DNA of 64,000 nt from positions 2,482,490 through 2,546,489 of the forward strand of contig NZ_LMOB01000001.1 of NCBI RefSeq assembly GCF_001423185.1, written 5' to 3'. Positions 39,840 through 47,823 of this stretch are shown here, piece by piece. Positions within the stretch are counted from its first letter, which is position 1; each line of letters opens with the position of its first letter. The DNA is from Plantibacter sp. Leaf314. GTDB taxonomy: Bacteria > Actinomycetota > Actinomycetes > Actinomycetales > Microbacteriaceae. Below the pieces are notes generated by a model that did no database searches, was not told where the DNA came from, and was given only the letters and a program-made list of their open reading frames with translations. Made by a program: the position numbers and the translations under genes.

Positions 39840-40676
39840 TCAGTCGCCTCGGACGGCGAGGTAGGCGAGCACGGCGGAACCCGGCGTCCCCGGTTCGGCG
39901 AAGATCGTCGTCAGCTGATGTCCCGGCCAGTCGGGGACGACGAGGTGCTGGTACTGCAGTTCGACGGTGCCGAAGTCGTCGATCGAGGCCCGGAGTGGGG
40001 CGCCGGCGAGCGGCCGGGCGTCGTGTCGGGCCCACAGGCGCGTGAACAGGGGACTGCGGCGGGTCAGCTCGTCGACGATCTCCTGCAGGCGTGGGCTGCT
40101 CGGATCGCTGCTGTAGCGGAGCGCTGCGACGACGTTCGGGGCGTACGCCTCCCACTCCGGGGCGACGGCCCGGATCCGGTCGTCGAAGTACCCGAGCACG
40201 TCGTTCTGGCCGACGTCGAGGAGGCCGCCGCCCACGCGCCGGGCAAGGGTGTTGGACGCGACGATGTCCCGGTTGCCGTCGGTGATGTAGGCACCCGTGT
40301 CGGACCAGTGGTCGAGGAGCGTCGTGTCGGGCACCGGCCGCTCGGCGGATGACGGCTGGTGGGATTCGGACGGCAGGTGCTCGGCCGGGAAGAGGTCGAC
40401 GTCGTAGGCGAGCCGGAAGAGGTAGTCCATGGCGTGCTCGTCCAACTGGAGGGCGCGTCCGATGCCCGCGAGCACCGCTTCCGACGGGCGCTGGTCCCGT
40501 CCCTGCTCGAGGCGCAGGTAGTAGTCGGCACTGACGTCGGCGAGTGCCGCCACCTCGATGCGCCGGAGGCCGCTCACCCGTCGGCCGTCCTCCTGGGGGA
40601 GGCCCGCGTCCTCCGGCCGGACGAGTCCGCGTCGGGTGGTGAGGTATCGGCCGAGGGCCGCCGCCCGGGTGATCAC
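39840..40676 (-). CDS. XRE-family regulator with MmyB ligand domain
   Basis: This 278-residue regulator begins with an HTH (ALGRYLTTRRGLVRPEDAGL, LRRIEVAALADVSADYYLRL, ~5-75) and continues with the MmyB ligand domain (~110-270: LDHWSDTGAYITDGNRDIVAS, RASIDDFGTVELQYQHLVVP). GTG start at 40676 with AGGAG eight bases upstream. It is the fourth MmyB-domain protein in 3 kb and the second with its own HTH. Target and ligand unknown; related regulators are often divergent from SDRs, none of which is adjacent here. Confidence 0.88.
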   Translation of the reverse strand: MITRAAALGRYLTTRRGLVRPEDAGLPQEDGRRVSGLRRIEVAALADVSADYYLRLEQGRDQRPSEAVLAGIGRALQLDEHAMDYLFRLAYDVDLFPAEHLPSESHQPSSAERPVPDTTLLDHWSDTGAYITDGNRDIVASNTLARRVGGGLLDVGQNDVLGYFDDRIRAVAPEWEAYAPNVVAALRYSSDPSSPRLQEIVDELTRRSPLFTRLWARHDARPLAGAPLRASIDDFGTVELQYQHLVVPDWPGHQLTTIFAEPGTPGSAVLAYLAVRGD

Positions 40677-40710
40677 GTCGTCCGCTCCTGCACGGGGTCC
40701 AGGCGGCGGG

Positions 40711-42327
40711 TCAGAGTCCGCGGGATACGGCGGCCGCCGCGGCGAGCCAGGCGCGCTGGGTGTTCGAGCGGAGGGCGTCGTGGCGGATGACCCCGTTCTT
40801 CAAGGCGGGGTCGAACGGCACGACGACGACATCGCGGACGTATGGGCGGAAGTCCTCGGCGTAGGCGTTGGCGATGGAGGTGTCCTTCGCCTCGGCCTCG
40901 GAGACGATGACGACGGCGTTGCGCGCGAGTTCCGCACCTCGTTCGCTCACCCGGCTGACGGCGGTGAGGGTGAGTCGCGCGCCCTCCTTCTTGTCCTCGA
41001 CGGTCGTGGTGGGGATGACGAGTTGGTCGGTGAGGTCCACCATGCGCCGCCAGTTGGGGGCGCCGGCGGAGTTGCCCGAGTCCATCACGATCAACCGGTA
41101 GTACTTGGCGAGGACGCGGTGGACGAGGTCGACCTCGTCGGCGGTCACGACGTGTTCGCCGTCGGCCGCGGAACGGAGGACCTCGTACTTGTCGCCGGGC
41201 TGGTGGTGCACGAAGCGGGACAGGTCGGCGCGCTCCGCCCCGGGGGAGAGGAGGTCGCCGGCCGCGGCGAGGAGGTCGAGCACGGTCGAGTCGTGTCCGC
41301 CGTGCTCGGTCCGCCAGCCGAGCGTGCCCATGGTCTCGTTGTTGTCCCACGCGGCGACACCGCCACCGCCGTAGCGGGCGAACACCGACGACAGGTTGAC
41401 GACGGTCGGCGTCTTGTTCGCGCCGCCCTTCTGGTTGGCGACGGAGATGGTGCGGCGTCTCGGGAAGTGGCGCGACACGGCGTTGACGTCGTCACGTTCG
41501 GCCCGCTCGTTCGCGGACGGCGGCATGGAGAACCCGAGCTTGTTGAGGAGGCCCGCGAGGCCGTGCTGCGCCGGACCGATGGTCGGCGGGGCGAGGAAGG
41601 ACGGGGCGTCTCGCAGGTCCCGGCGGGCGGTCGGCGCGGCGGGCTGCCCGGCTGCGGGCTGCTGTGGGGCGACGGGAGGCTGGAGCTGTGGCGACTGCTG
41701 CGCGGGGACCGGCTGGCGTTGCGTCGGCGAGGTCGGCGTGGCCTGCTGGGTGGGGACGGAGCGCTGAGCCGACATCGGCCGCGGCGGGCTCGGCTGTGGC
41801 GCGCTGGGCTGTGGCGCGCCCGGCTGGCTCCGGATCGGCTGGAACGGCGGACCGTCGAGTGTCGGTTGCTGCACGGCCGGCCGCTGGGGTGGGACGGGCT
41901 GCGCCGGCGCCGTCTGCTCGGGGACGCGCGCGGGTGCGGGTGGCGGTGTCGTGGCGGGTCCGGCCTGCGCGGGCACCCCGGGTGGAGCCTGGATCAGCGT
42001 CACCCGACGACTCGCCATGGGCGGTGCGGGTGCAGCAGGCGCCCCGCCACGGGCAGGTGCGGCGGACTGGGGCTCCTCCTGCAGTTCGCCGTCGACCCCG
42101 ACCAGCAGCACGGTGACGCTCGTGGGATCGGTCACCGTCACCCGGATCGGCCGACCGGAGGTCCTGGCCTCGGCCTGCATCAGTTCGACGAGCTGACGGC
42201 GGGCCGTTCCGGCGTCGGTGGCGGAGAGGTGTCGCTCGGCGGTGCCCACGCGGAACACGCCGGAGTTGTCCGCCAGCAGCGAGGCCGTCATCGGCGGGAA
42301 GTCCTGTATGGAGGTCTTGTCGATCAT
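40711..42327 (-). CDS. ParA/MinD-like ATPase with long proline-rich region
   Basis: This 538-residue protein has an N-terminal ~85 residues (ATDAGTARRQLVELMQAEART...), a Pro/Gln-rich linker of about 150 residues, and a C-terminal ParA/MinD-type ATPase (~275-538). The deviant Walker A reads NQKGGANKTPTVV, with the signature Lys and the second Lys but Ala-Asn in place of Val-Gly. LIVMDSGNSAGAPNW is a Walker B/switch-like stretch. Similar Pro-rich ParA-like proteins (for example EspI-type) occur with type VII secretion loci. No ESX genes flank it; a WXG-like gene lies 7.5 kb away. Start ATG 42327 with AAGGAG. Confidence 0.8.
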   Translation of the reverse strand: MIDKTSIQDFPPMTASLLADNSGVFRVGTAERHLSATDAGTARRQLVELMQAEARTSGRPIRVTVTDPTSVTVLLVGVDGELQEEPQSAAPARGGAPAAPAPPMASRRVTLIQAPPGVPAQAGPATTPPPAPARVPEQTAPAQPVPPQRPAVQQPTLDGPPFQPIRSQPGAPQPSAPQPSPPRPMSAQRSVPTQQATPTSPTQRQPVPAQQSPQLQPPVAPQQPAAGQPAAPTARRDLRDAPSFLAPPTIGPAQHGLAGLLNKLGFSMPPSANERAERDDVNAVSRHFPRRRTISVANQKGGANKTPTVVNLSSVFARYGGGGVAAWDNNETMGTLGWRTEHGGHDSTVLDLLAAAGDLLSPGAERADLSRFVHHQPGDKYEVLRSAADGEHVVTADEVDLVHRVLAKYYRLIVMDSGNSAGAPNWRRMVDLTDQLVIPTTTVEDKKEGARLTLTAVSRVSERGAELARNAVVIVSEAEAKDTSIANAYAEDFRPYVRDVVVVPFDPALKNGVIRHDALRSNTQRAWLAAAAAVSRGL

Positions 42328-42415
42328 GCTCAGCTCCTTCGCGGCGGGTGTGAACCCGTCACCACTATGCCTTAGTACAACGCATGTCGGATATTTGAGC
42401 GGAACCGCGACCCCG

Positions 42416-43141
42416 TCACCGAGCGCTGTCGGTGCGGTCCCCGAGGCCGACGTACATCGATCGGTGGAGCTCGGCGACGTGCTCGGAGGCGAGGCGGCTC
42501 GCGGCGGCCACGTCGCCGCGGCGGAGGGCGTCGACGAGCAGGGCGTGCTCCTCGTTCGACGCCCGGAGGTACTCGATCCGATAGGGGATGAAGTAGGAGT
42601 ACAGCTCGCGGGACACCCGGTCGTGGAGCTCCGCCGCTCCCGGCACGCCTGCAGACGCGGCCAGCTCGGCATGGAAGGCCGCGTCCGCCTCGCGGAACCG
42701 ACTCCAGTCGGGCTCGGTCCGCATGGCCGCCACGAGTTCGTCGAGCCGACGTATCGACGCCACCGCCGGCTCGGCGGCAGCAAGCGCCGCCAGCCCGGCC
42801 TCGAGCGTCGCCCGCTGGTCGATGAGCGCATGCACGTGGACGGCGTCCTCGCGGTACGCGGCGATCTCGGGCACGGTGCCCACCGTCGGCGCATCCGCGA
42901 TGAACGTGCCACCCGTGTTGCCCTGCCGCCGGACGACGACGCCCTCCTCGCTCAACGCCCGGTACGCGCGCCGCACCGACATCTCGCTGACACCGAACGC
43001 CCGAGCCGCCTCCTCGGGAGCCGGGAGCCGCTGACCGGGCACCAGCATCCCGAGTTCGAGCGCCAGCGAGATGCGCGCGCGGACGGTGTCCACGGCGGTC
43101 GTGCGCCGGATCGCTCCGAGCGAGGGTGAACCCAGATCCAT
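42416..43141 (-). CDS. GntR-family regulator (FCD domain)
   Basis: This 241-residue protein has an N-terminal winged helix (LPAPEEAARAFGVSEMSVRRAYRALSEEG, residues ~40-70) and a C-terminal all-helical FCD ligand-binding domain (~100-225, with AFHAELAASAGVPGAAELHD). FCD members sense small acids or amino acids. It is the last gene of a leftward nitrilase-permease-regulator group (40 bp after the permease) and probably controls it, possibly at the AAACAG-N11-CTGTTT palindrome at 45525. Confidence 0.87.
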   Translation of the reverse strand: MDLGSPSLGAIRRTTAVDTVRARISLALELGMLVPGQRLPAPEEAARAFGVSEMSVRRAYRALSEEGVVVRRQGNTGGTFIADAPTVGTVPEIAAYREDAVHVHALIDQRATLEAGLAALAAAEPAVASIRRLDELVAAMRTEPDWSRFREADAAFHAELAASAGVPGAAELHDRVSRELYSYFIPYRIEYLRASNEEHALLVDALRRGDVAAASRLASEHVAELHRSMYVGLGDRTDSAR

Positions 43142-43181
43142 GTCGCCCTCGTCTCGTGTGGTACCCGCTGGTGGCGGTGCG

Positions 43182-44648
43182 TCAGCTCACGGTCGGCTGC
43201 TCGGCGCTCGCCGTCGTCGTCGCGCCGTCCGGCTCGGTGTCCAAGGGGAACCGCTTCCCCATCACGATACCGACCAGCATCGCGACCACGGGGATGAGGG
43301 CGAGGACGACGCTCACGGCGACGCTTCCGCCCGTGACGAGGGTGAAGTTCGAGAGGACGAGCCACAGCGCGAAGGCGAGACCCACCACCGCGAGGATCGG
43401 GAACACCCGTGCACCCCAGGCGCGGCCGGCGACGAGCTCAGGTCGGCGCGCGAAGAAGACGAGGACGGCGATCGAGGTCGTCAGCATCAGCAGCACCATC
43501 CCGACGGTCGCCACCCCGGCCATGGAGCCGAAGACCCCGACGAGCGGGTCGAGGCCGGCGAGCGCGAGCGCGGCGAGGACGATGGCCGCCGTCACCGTCT
43601 GCACGATCGAGGAGGTCGAGGGTGAGTGGTGTGCCGGGTGGCGTCGACCGAGGCGGGCGGGCAGCACCGACTTCTGCGCGAGCGTGAACTGGTAGCGCGC
43701 GATGACGTTGTGGAAGGAGAGGACGCACGCGAACAGGCTGGTGATGAGCAGGACCTGGACGACGTCGCGCATGATCGGGCCGAGGTAGGTGGTCGTCGTG
43801 TCGAGCAGGAGGTTGCCTTCGCCGGCGAGTGTCTGCTGGGCGACGGCGACGGCGTTCCCCGCGCCGATGCCCGTCACGAGGGCCCAGCACGAGATCGCGT
43901 AGAAGACGCCGATGATGATCACGGCCAGGTAGGTGGCCCGTGGGATGGTGCGCTCCGGGGTGCGTGCCTCGTCCCGGAAGACGGCTGTGGCCTCGAAGCC
44001 GATGAAGCCGGTCAGTGCGAAGAGGACGGCCACACCGATCCCGCCGGTGAAGATGTTGGACGGGTCGAAGGTCTCGACCGCGATGCCGTCCGCGCCGCCG
44101 GTCGCGAAGATGACGACGTCGAGCACGACGACCACGAGGATCTCGAGGGTCAGGGCGATGCCGAGCACCTTCGCGCTCAGGTCGATGTGGCGGTAGCCGA
44201 GCACGGCGACGATCGCCATGGTCGCGAAGGAGTACAGCCACCAGGGCAGGCTCGGGCCGCCGAAGAAGGTGACGAGGTCGTCGAGTGCCCACCCCATGTA
44301 GCCGTAGACACCGACCTGGATCGCCGTATAGGCGACGAGTGCGGTGAACGCGGAGCCGAGGCCGAGTCGTGAGCCGAGTCCGGCCGTGACGTAGGAGAAG
44401 AACGCGCCGGCCTCGCGGACGAACGGCGTCATGGTCACGAAGCCGACGGAGAAGACGAGGAGGATGACGGCGGCGAGCGCGAAGCCGATCGGGGCCCCGG
44501 CGCCGTTGCCGGTGCCGATCGCGATGGGGACGTTGCCGCCGATGACGGTGAGGGGTGCGGCGGCGGCGATCACCATGAAGACGATGGAACCGGTGCCGAG
44601 TTGGCCGTCGAGGCGCTGGCGCGGCTCGGCGATGGGGTTGACGGTCAT
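43182..44648 (-). CDS. APC-superfamily amino-acid permease
   Basis: This 488-residue permease of 12 hydrophobic segments opens with LGTGSIVFMVIAAAAPLTVIGG, the consensus start of the APC family, and includes GFIGFEATAVFRDEARTPERTIPRATYLA near residue 215 (the FFGGFEA-type helix 6 motif). It should import amino acids, amines or related compounds with cations. Grouping with a nitrilase-family enzyme suggests uptake of an amide or amine. ATG at 44646-44648. Confidence 0.88.
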   Translation of the reverse strand: MTVNPIAEPRQRLDGQLGTGSIVFMVIAAAAPLTVIGGNVPIAIGTGNGAGAPIGFALAAVILLVFSVGFVTMTPFVREAGAFFSYVTAGLGSRLGLGSAFTALVAYTAIQVGVYGYMGWALDDLVTFFGGPSLPWWLYSFATMAIVAVLGYRHIDLSAKVLGIALTLEILVVVVLDVVIFATGGADGIAVETFDPSNIFTGGIGVAVLFALTGFIGFEATAVFRDEARTPERTIPRATYLAVIIIGVFYAISCWALVTGIGAGNAVAVAQQTLAGEGNLLLDTTTTYLGPIMRDVVQVLLITSLFACVLSFHNVIARYQFTLAQKSVLPARLGRRHPAHHSPSTSSIVQTVTAAIVLAALALAGLDPLVGVFGSMAGVATVGMVLLMLTTSIAVLVFFARRPELVAGRAWGARVFPILAVVGLAFALWLVLSNFTLVTGGSVAVSVVLALIPVVAMLVGIVMGKRFPLDTEPDGATTTASAEQPTVS

Positions 44649-44703
44649 GAGGTCACTTTCCGGGGGAGTCGGGGGACTCGGGAGGGGGAGCGGACGGGGT
44701 CGT

Positions 44704-45483
44704 TCAGTACAGCTCGGCGCGGCGGTCGGCGAGGTAGGGGTTCTCCTGCCTGGCGCGCCTGGTGGCCTCCGGATCGATCGTGGCGATCATGAGGCCGGTG
44801 GAGTCCGCGTCGAGGGCGTCGAGGACGACGCCGTCCGGGCCGACGATGCTGCTGCGGCCGACGTAGGTGAGGTCGCCTTCGGACCCGACACGGTTGACGT
44901 AGACGAGGGGGGTCTGGTTCTCCCAGGCGCGCACCGGGATGAGGCGCTCGGCGATGTGCGCGTACGGCTCCATCTGTGCGGTCGGGACGATCACGACGTC
45001 GGCACCGTCGAGGGCCGCTGCGCGGACGGTCTCGGGGAACTCGACGTCGTAACAGATGAGCACGGCGATGCGGACGCCGTTCAGCTCGACGATTGGCGGC
45101 AGGGTGTCGCCGGCGACGAAGAGGTGCCGGTCGAGGTCGCCGAACAGGTGCGTCTTCCGATACCGGAGCAGCTCCGTACCGTCGGCGTCGATGAGGACGA
45201 GCGCGTTCGCGACGCCGCCGCTCGGGACGGGCTCGGGGAGGCCGGCGAGGATCGCGATGCCGACCTCCACGGCGATCGAGGCGACCCGGTCGACCAGCTC
45301 CGGCGTGGCGAGCGGGGCCAGCCGGTCGCCGAGGTTGTACCCGGTGACGAACATCTCGGGGGTGACGAGCAGATCCGCGCCACGATCGGATGCGCGTCGG
45401 GCGGCGTCGGCGATGAGGGCGAGGTTCGCCTCGACGTCTCCGAGGACGCCGTGGTGCTGCAGTCCGGCGACGGTCAGGGTCAT
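44704..45483 (-). CDS. Carbon-nitrogen hydrolase (nitrilase superfamily)
   Basis: This 259-residue enzyme keeps the full Glu-Lys-Cys triad: E43 in LLVTPEMFVTGYN, K110 in LLRYRKTHLFGDLD and C144 in AVLICYDVEFPETVR. Nitrilase-superfamily enzymes hydrolyse nitriles, amides or N-carbamoyl compounds in the cytosol. Which of these applies cannot be told. It is first in the operon with the permease and GntR regulator. The gene at 45607 diverges from it. Confidence 0.9.
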   Translation of the reverse strand: MTLTVAGLQHHGVLGDVEANLALIADAARRASDRGADLLVTPEMFVTGYNLGDRLAPLATPELVDRVASIAVEVGIAILAGLPEPVPSGGVANALVLIDADGTELLRYRKTHLFGDLDRHLFVAGDTLPPIVELNGVRIAVLICYDVEFPETVRAAALDGADVVIVPTAQMEPYAHIAERLIPVRAWENQTPLVYVNRVGSEGDLTYVGRSSIVGPDGVVLDALDADSTGLMIATIDPEATRRARQENPYLADRRAELY

Positions 45484-45524
45484 GGCGGTGTACTCCTCGA
45501 GTGGGGCGGGCGGATGTGTCCAGT

Positions 45525-45547
45525 AAACAGCTCAAAATGATCTGTTT
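45525..45547. promoter_or_regulatory. Palindrome AAACAG-N11-CTGTTT
   Basis: A perfect 6-bp inverted repeat (45525-45530/45542-45547) in the divergent gap between the nitrilase and nitronate-monooxygenase genes. AT-rich inside and over the likely promoters. The GntR regulator at 42416 is the obvious candidate binder, by inference. Confidence 0.5.
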
Positions 45548-45606
45548 GATGTCCATCGTGTTGCAATCCGGTTTCGCCCACAAGTGGCGGGCGACATACT
45601 GAGGGC

Positions 45607-46662
45607 GTGCTCACCCTCCCTGTCGACGTCCCGATCGTGCTCGGTGCGTTCGGCGGCCTGTCCTCCATCGAGCTCACCGCGACCGTGAGCGACCTGGGTG
45701 GCCTCGGTTCCTTCGGGCTCTACGGCTACGACGCCGAGCGCATCGAGCGGACGGCCTCCGAACTCCGCCGGCGGACCGACGCGCCTTTCGCTCTGAACCT
45801 GTGGCTGCCGACGGGGGACGAGGTGGAGCCCGAGGGCTCCGATGACGCCTTCCAGGCCGCGGTCGCCGCCCTCCGGCCCGTGTTCGACGAGCTGTCGCTC
45901 GAGGAGCCGGTGCGTCCGACGCGATACACCCCGCCGTTCGACGAGCAGATCGCCGCGGTCCTGGAGGCGCGACCCGCCGTGGTGAGCTTCGTCTTCGGCG
46001 TCCCGCCCCGTCCCGTGGTGGACGCCGCGCACGAGCGGGGGATCGCCGTGGTCGGGACGGCGACCACGGTCGCCGAAGGACTCGCCCTGCAGGAGGGCGG
46101 CGTCGATGTCGTCGTCGGCACCGGGATGGAGGCCGGCGGGCACCGTGTCTCGTTCCTGCGCCCGGCCGAGGATTCGCTCGTCGGCCTCGTCGCCCTGATC
46201 CCGCAGCTCGTCGACGCTCTGGACGTCCCGGTGATCGCGGCCGGTGGCATCGCCGACCGGCGCGGTGTCGCCGCCGCGCACGCGCTCGGTGCGTCTGGCG
46301 TCCAGGTCGGCACCGCCTTCCTCCGAACGGGTGTCTCCGCCGCGACCGAGGAGCATCGTGCGGCCATCGTGTCGACACCGGCTGACGGCACGGTGCTGAC
46401 GCGGGCGATGAGCGGTCGGCTCGGCCGGGGCATCCCCAACCGTGTGCTGCGGGAGATCGAGGCGTCGGGGGTCATCGGTCCGTTCCCGATCCAGAACTGG
46501 CTGACCGGCCGGTTCCGCACCGTCGCGTCCGAGCGTGGCCTCGCCGACCTCCAGGGGTTCTGGTCAGGTCAGGCGGCGCTCCTGACGCGCGACCGGGCCG
46601 ACGCCGCGGCGGTCTTCGCGGAACTCGCGGCGGGCTTGCCGGTCCCACCCAGGGGACCCTGA
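45607..46662 (+). CDS. Nitronate monooxygenase-like FMN enzyme
   Basis: This 351-residue TIM-barrel flavoprotein contains the FMN-binding and active-site patterns VPVIAAGGIADRRGVAAA and GTGMEAGGHRVSF. It matches 2-nitropropane dioxygenase/nitronate monooxygenase family proteins. They oxidise alkyl nitronates. CATACT lies six bases before GTG 45607, supporting a leaderless start. Divergent from the nitrilase operon, so both may answer one N-compound signal. Confidence 0.85.
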   Translation: MLTLPVDVPIVLGAFGGLSSIELTATVSDLGGLGSFGLYGYDAERIERTASELRRRTDAPFALNLWLPTGDEVEPEGSDDAFQAAVAALRPVFDELSLEEPVRPTRYTPPFDEQIAAVLEARPAVVSFVFGVPPRPVVDAAHERGIAVVGTATTVAEGLALQEGGVDVVVGTGMEAGGHRVSFLRPAEDSLVGLVALIPQLVDALDVPVIAAGGIADRRGVAAAHALGASGVQVGTAFLRTGVSAATEEHRAAIVSTPADGTVLTRAMSGRLGRGIPNRVLREIEASGVIGPFPIQNWLTGRFRTVASERGLADLQGFWSGQAALLTRDRADAAAVFAELAAGLPVPPRGP

Positions 46663-46732
46663 CCCCGGTCGGCACCGCACGCAGGACCGCGTAAGCTGGA
46701 GGGGACTTCCTGCAAGAGATGAGACGTTCACC

Positions 46733-47392
46733 GTGCCCAGCATCCCGTTCGACGGCGCCAAGCACGATCGGTACTGGATGGTCCCGATCCTGCGCGCGGT
46801 GGTCGCGCTCGCCACGGCCGGGGTCGTCACCTTCACGCAGGGTCACTCCTCGCAGTTCGGGCTGATCGTCTTCGGCGTCTTCGCGCTGCTCTCCGGTGCG
46901 ATCGTCGCGGTGTTCGCCTTCCCGAACTTCTCCGACACCGTCACCCGGGCGTTCTTCCTCGGCCAGGGCGTGATCGGCGTCGTCACGGGCGTGTTCGCGC
47001 TCATGGTCAGTGGCGGTGGCCTGAGCATCTTCCTCTACGTCGTCACCCTGTGGGCCGCGCTGACCGGGTTCCTCGAGCTGTACAGCGGCATCCGTTGGCG
47101 CGGACGCCTCGCTGCGGCGAAGGACTGGACGGCTGTCGGCGCCTTCACCGTGCTGCTGGCCCTCGCGACGCTCCTCGTCCCGCCTGGCCTCGAGCAGCGT
47201 TTCGCCGCCCCGGGAGGTGTCGAAGGTGTCCTCCGTGCGGACATCGTCGTCGTCGGCCTCGTCGGGGCTTACGCCGCCATCATCGGCGTCTACCTCGTCA
47301 TCGGCGGGCTCTCGCTGCGGTGGGCGGGCAACCGCCCGGCTGTCGCCCCGGCCTCCGACGACACCAACGGCACGGTTGGAGCCGCATCATGA
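46733..47392 (+). CDS. DUF308/HdeD-like membrane protein
   Basis: This 219-residue protein has about six hydrophobic segments (MVPILRAVVALATAGVVTF, GLIVFGVFALLSGAIVAVFAF, FFLGQGVIGVVTGVFALM and others), in the DUF308/HdeD-like arrangement. In actinobacteria such proteins are often mis-called acyl-CoA synthetase; no such domain is present. TAAGCT near 46692 is a possible -10. GTG 46733 is the start. It overlaps the next gene by four bases. Confidence 0.75.
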   Translation: MPSIPFDGAKHDRYWMVPILRAVVALATAGVVTFTQGHSSQFGLIVFGVFALLSGAIVAVFAFPNFSDTVTRAFFLGQGVIGVVTGVFALMVSGGGLSIFLYVVTLWAALTGFLELYSGIRWRGRLAAAKDWTAVGAFTVLLALATLLVPPGLEQRFAAPGGVEGVLRADIVVVGLVGAYAAIIGVYLVIGGLSLRWAGNRPAVAPASDDTNGTVGAAS

Positions 47393-47655
47393 GCAAGCCC
47401 AACCGAGACGACGTCCTGCGTCCCATCGAACTCCTCGTGCTCTCGGGCGTGATGGGCGTCTTCACGGGCGTCGTCGTCCTGATGTCCACCCGCGAGATCG
47501 TCCTGTCGCTGATCGGTCTCGGCATCGCGTTCATCGCCTCGCTCGTGGTGCTGGCGATGCTGGCGCTGGCCGTGAAGCCCGACTTCCAGGAGAAGCTCGA
47601 CCTCGACGAGCAGGACGGCGACGACAAGCGTCCGCCGCGGCCCTCCGGCCACTGA
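47389..47655 (+). CDS. Two-helix membrane protein (88 aa)
   Basis: Starts at ATG 47389, overlapping the previous stop, with two transmembrane segments (~15-32 and 40-61) and an acidic, Lys-rich tail (FQEKLDLDEQDGDDKRPP). It is transcriptionally coupled to the DUF308-like gene and probably forms one membrane unit with it. Function unknown. Confidence 0.7.
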   Translation: MSKPNRDDVLRPIELLVLSGVMGVFTGVVVLMSTREIVLSLIGLGIAFIASLVVLAMLALAVKPDFQEKLDLDEQDGDDKRPPRPSGH

Positions 47656-47678
47656 CCCGCCGCCGGCCCGGCCCGTCT

Positions 47679-47767
47679 GGTCCCTGAGCTTGTCGAAGGG
47701 CGCGCCCGCTCCCTGAAGCGACTCCGGTCCCTGAGTCGCCCCGTCGGTCCCTAAGCCTGTCGAAGGG
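47679..47767. repeat. Dispersed repeat GGTCCCTGAGCTTGTCGAAGGG, two copies plus fragments
   Basis: GGTCCCTGAGCTTGTCGAAGGG at 47679-47700 and GGTCCCTAAGCCTGTCGAAGGG at 47746-47767 differ at two positions. Fragments (CCCTGAAGCG, GGTCCCTGAGTCG) lie between them. A further copy start, GGTCCCTGAGACTC, is seen at 56884-56897. Sequences of this kind are dispersed, REP-like elements in actinobacterial intergenic DNA. Confidence 0.7.
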
Positions 47768-47775
47768 CCGCCCCG

Positions 47776-47816
47776 CGACAGGCTCGGCGCCCGGTCTCCC
47801 GTCGCCGAGCCTGTCG
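47776..47816. terminator. Perfect 14-bp hairpin between convergent genes
   Basis: CGACAGGCTCGGCG (47776-47789) and CGCCGAGCCTGTCG (47803-47816) pair without mismatch around a 13-base loop. It lies between the convergent stops at 47655 and 47824 and could end transcription from both sides. There is no T-run on either side, so termination by an intrinsic mechanism is weakly supported. The GCCTGTCG arm is the same sequence as in the adjoining dispersed repeats. Confidence 0.55.
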
Positions 47817-47823
47817 GTGTGTC

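Noticed and set aside
46733..47392. Acyl-CoA synthetase
   Set aside because: No AMP-binding motif; the sequence is a multi-helix DUF308-like membrane protein.
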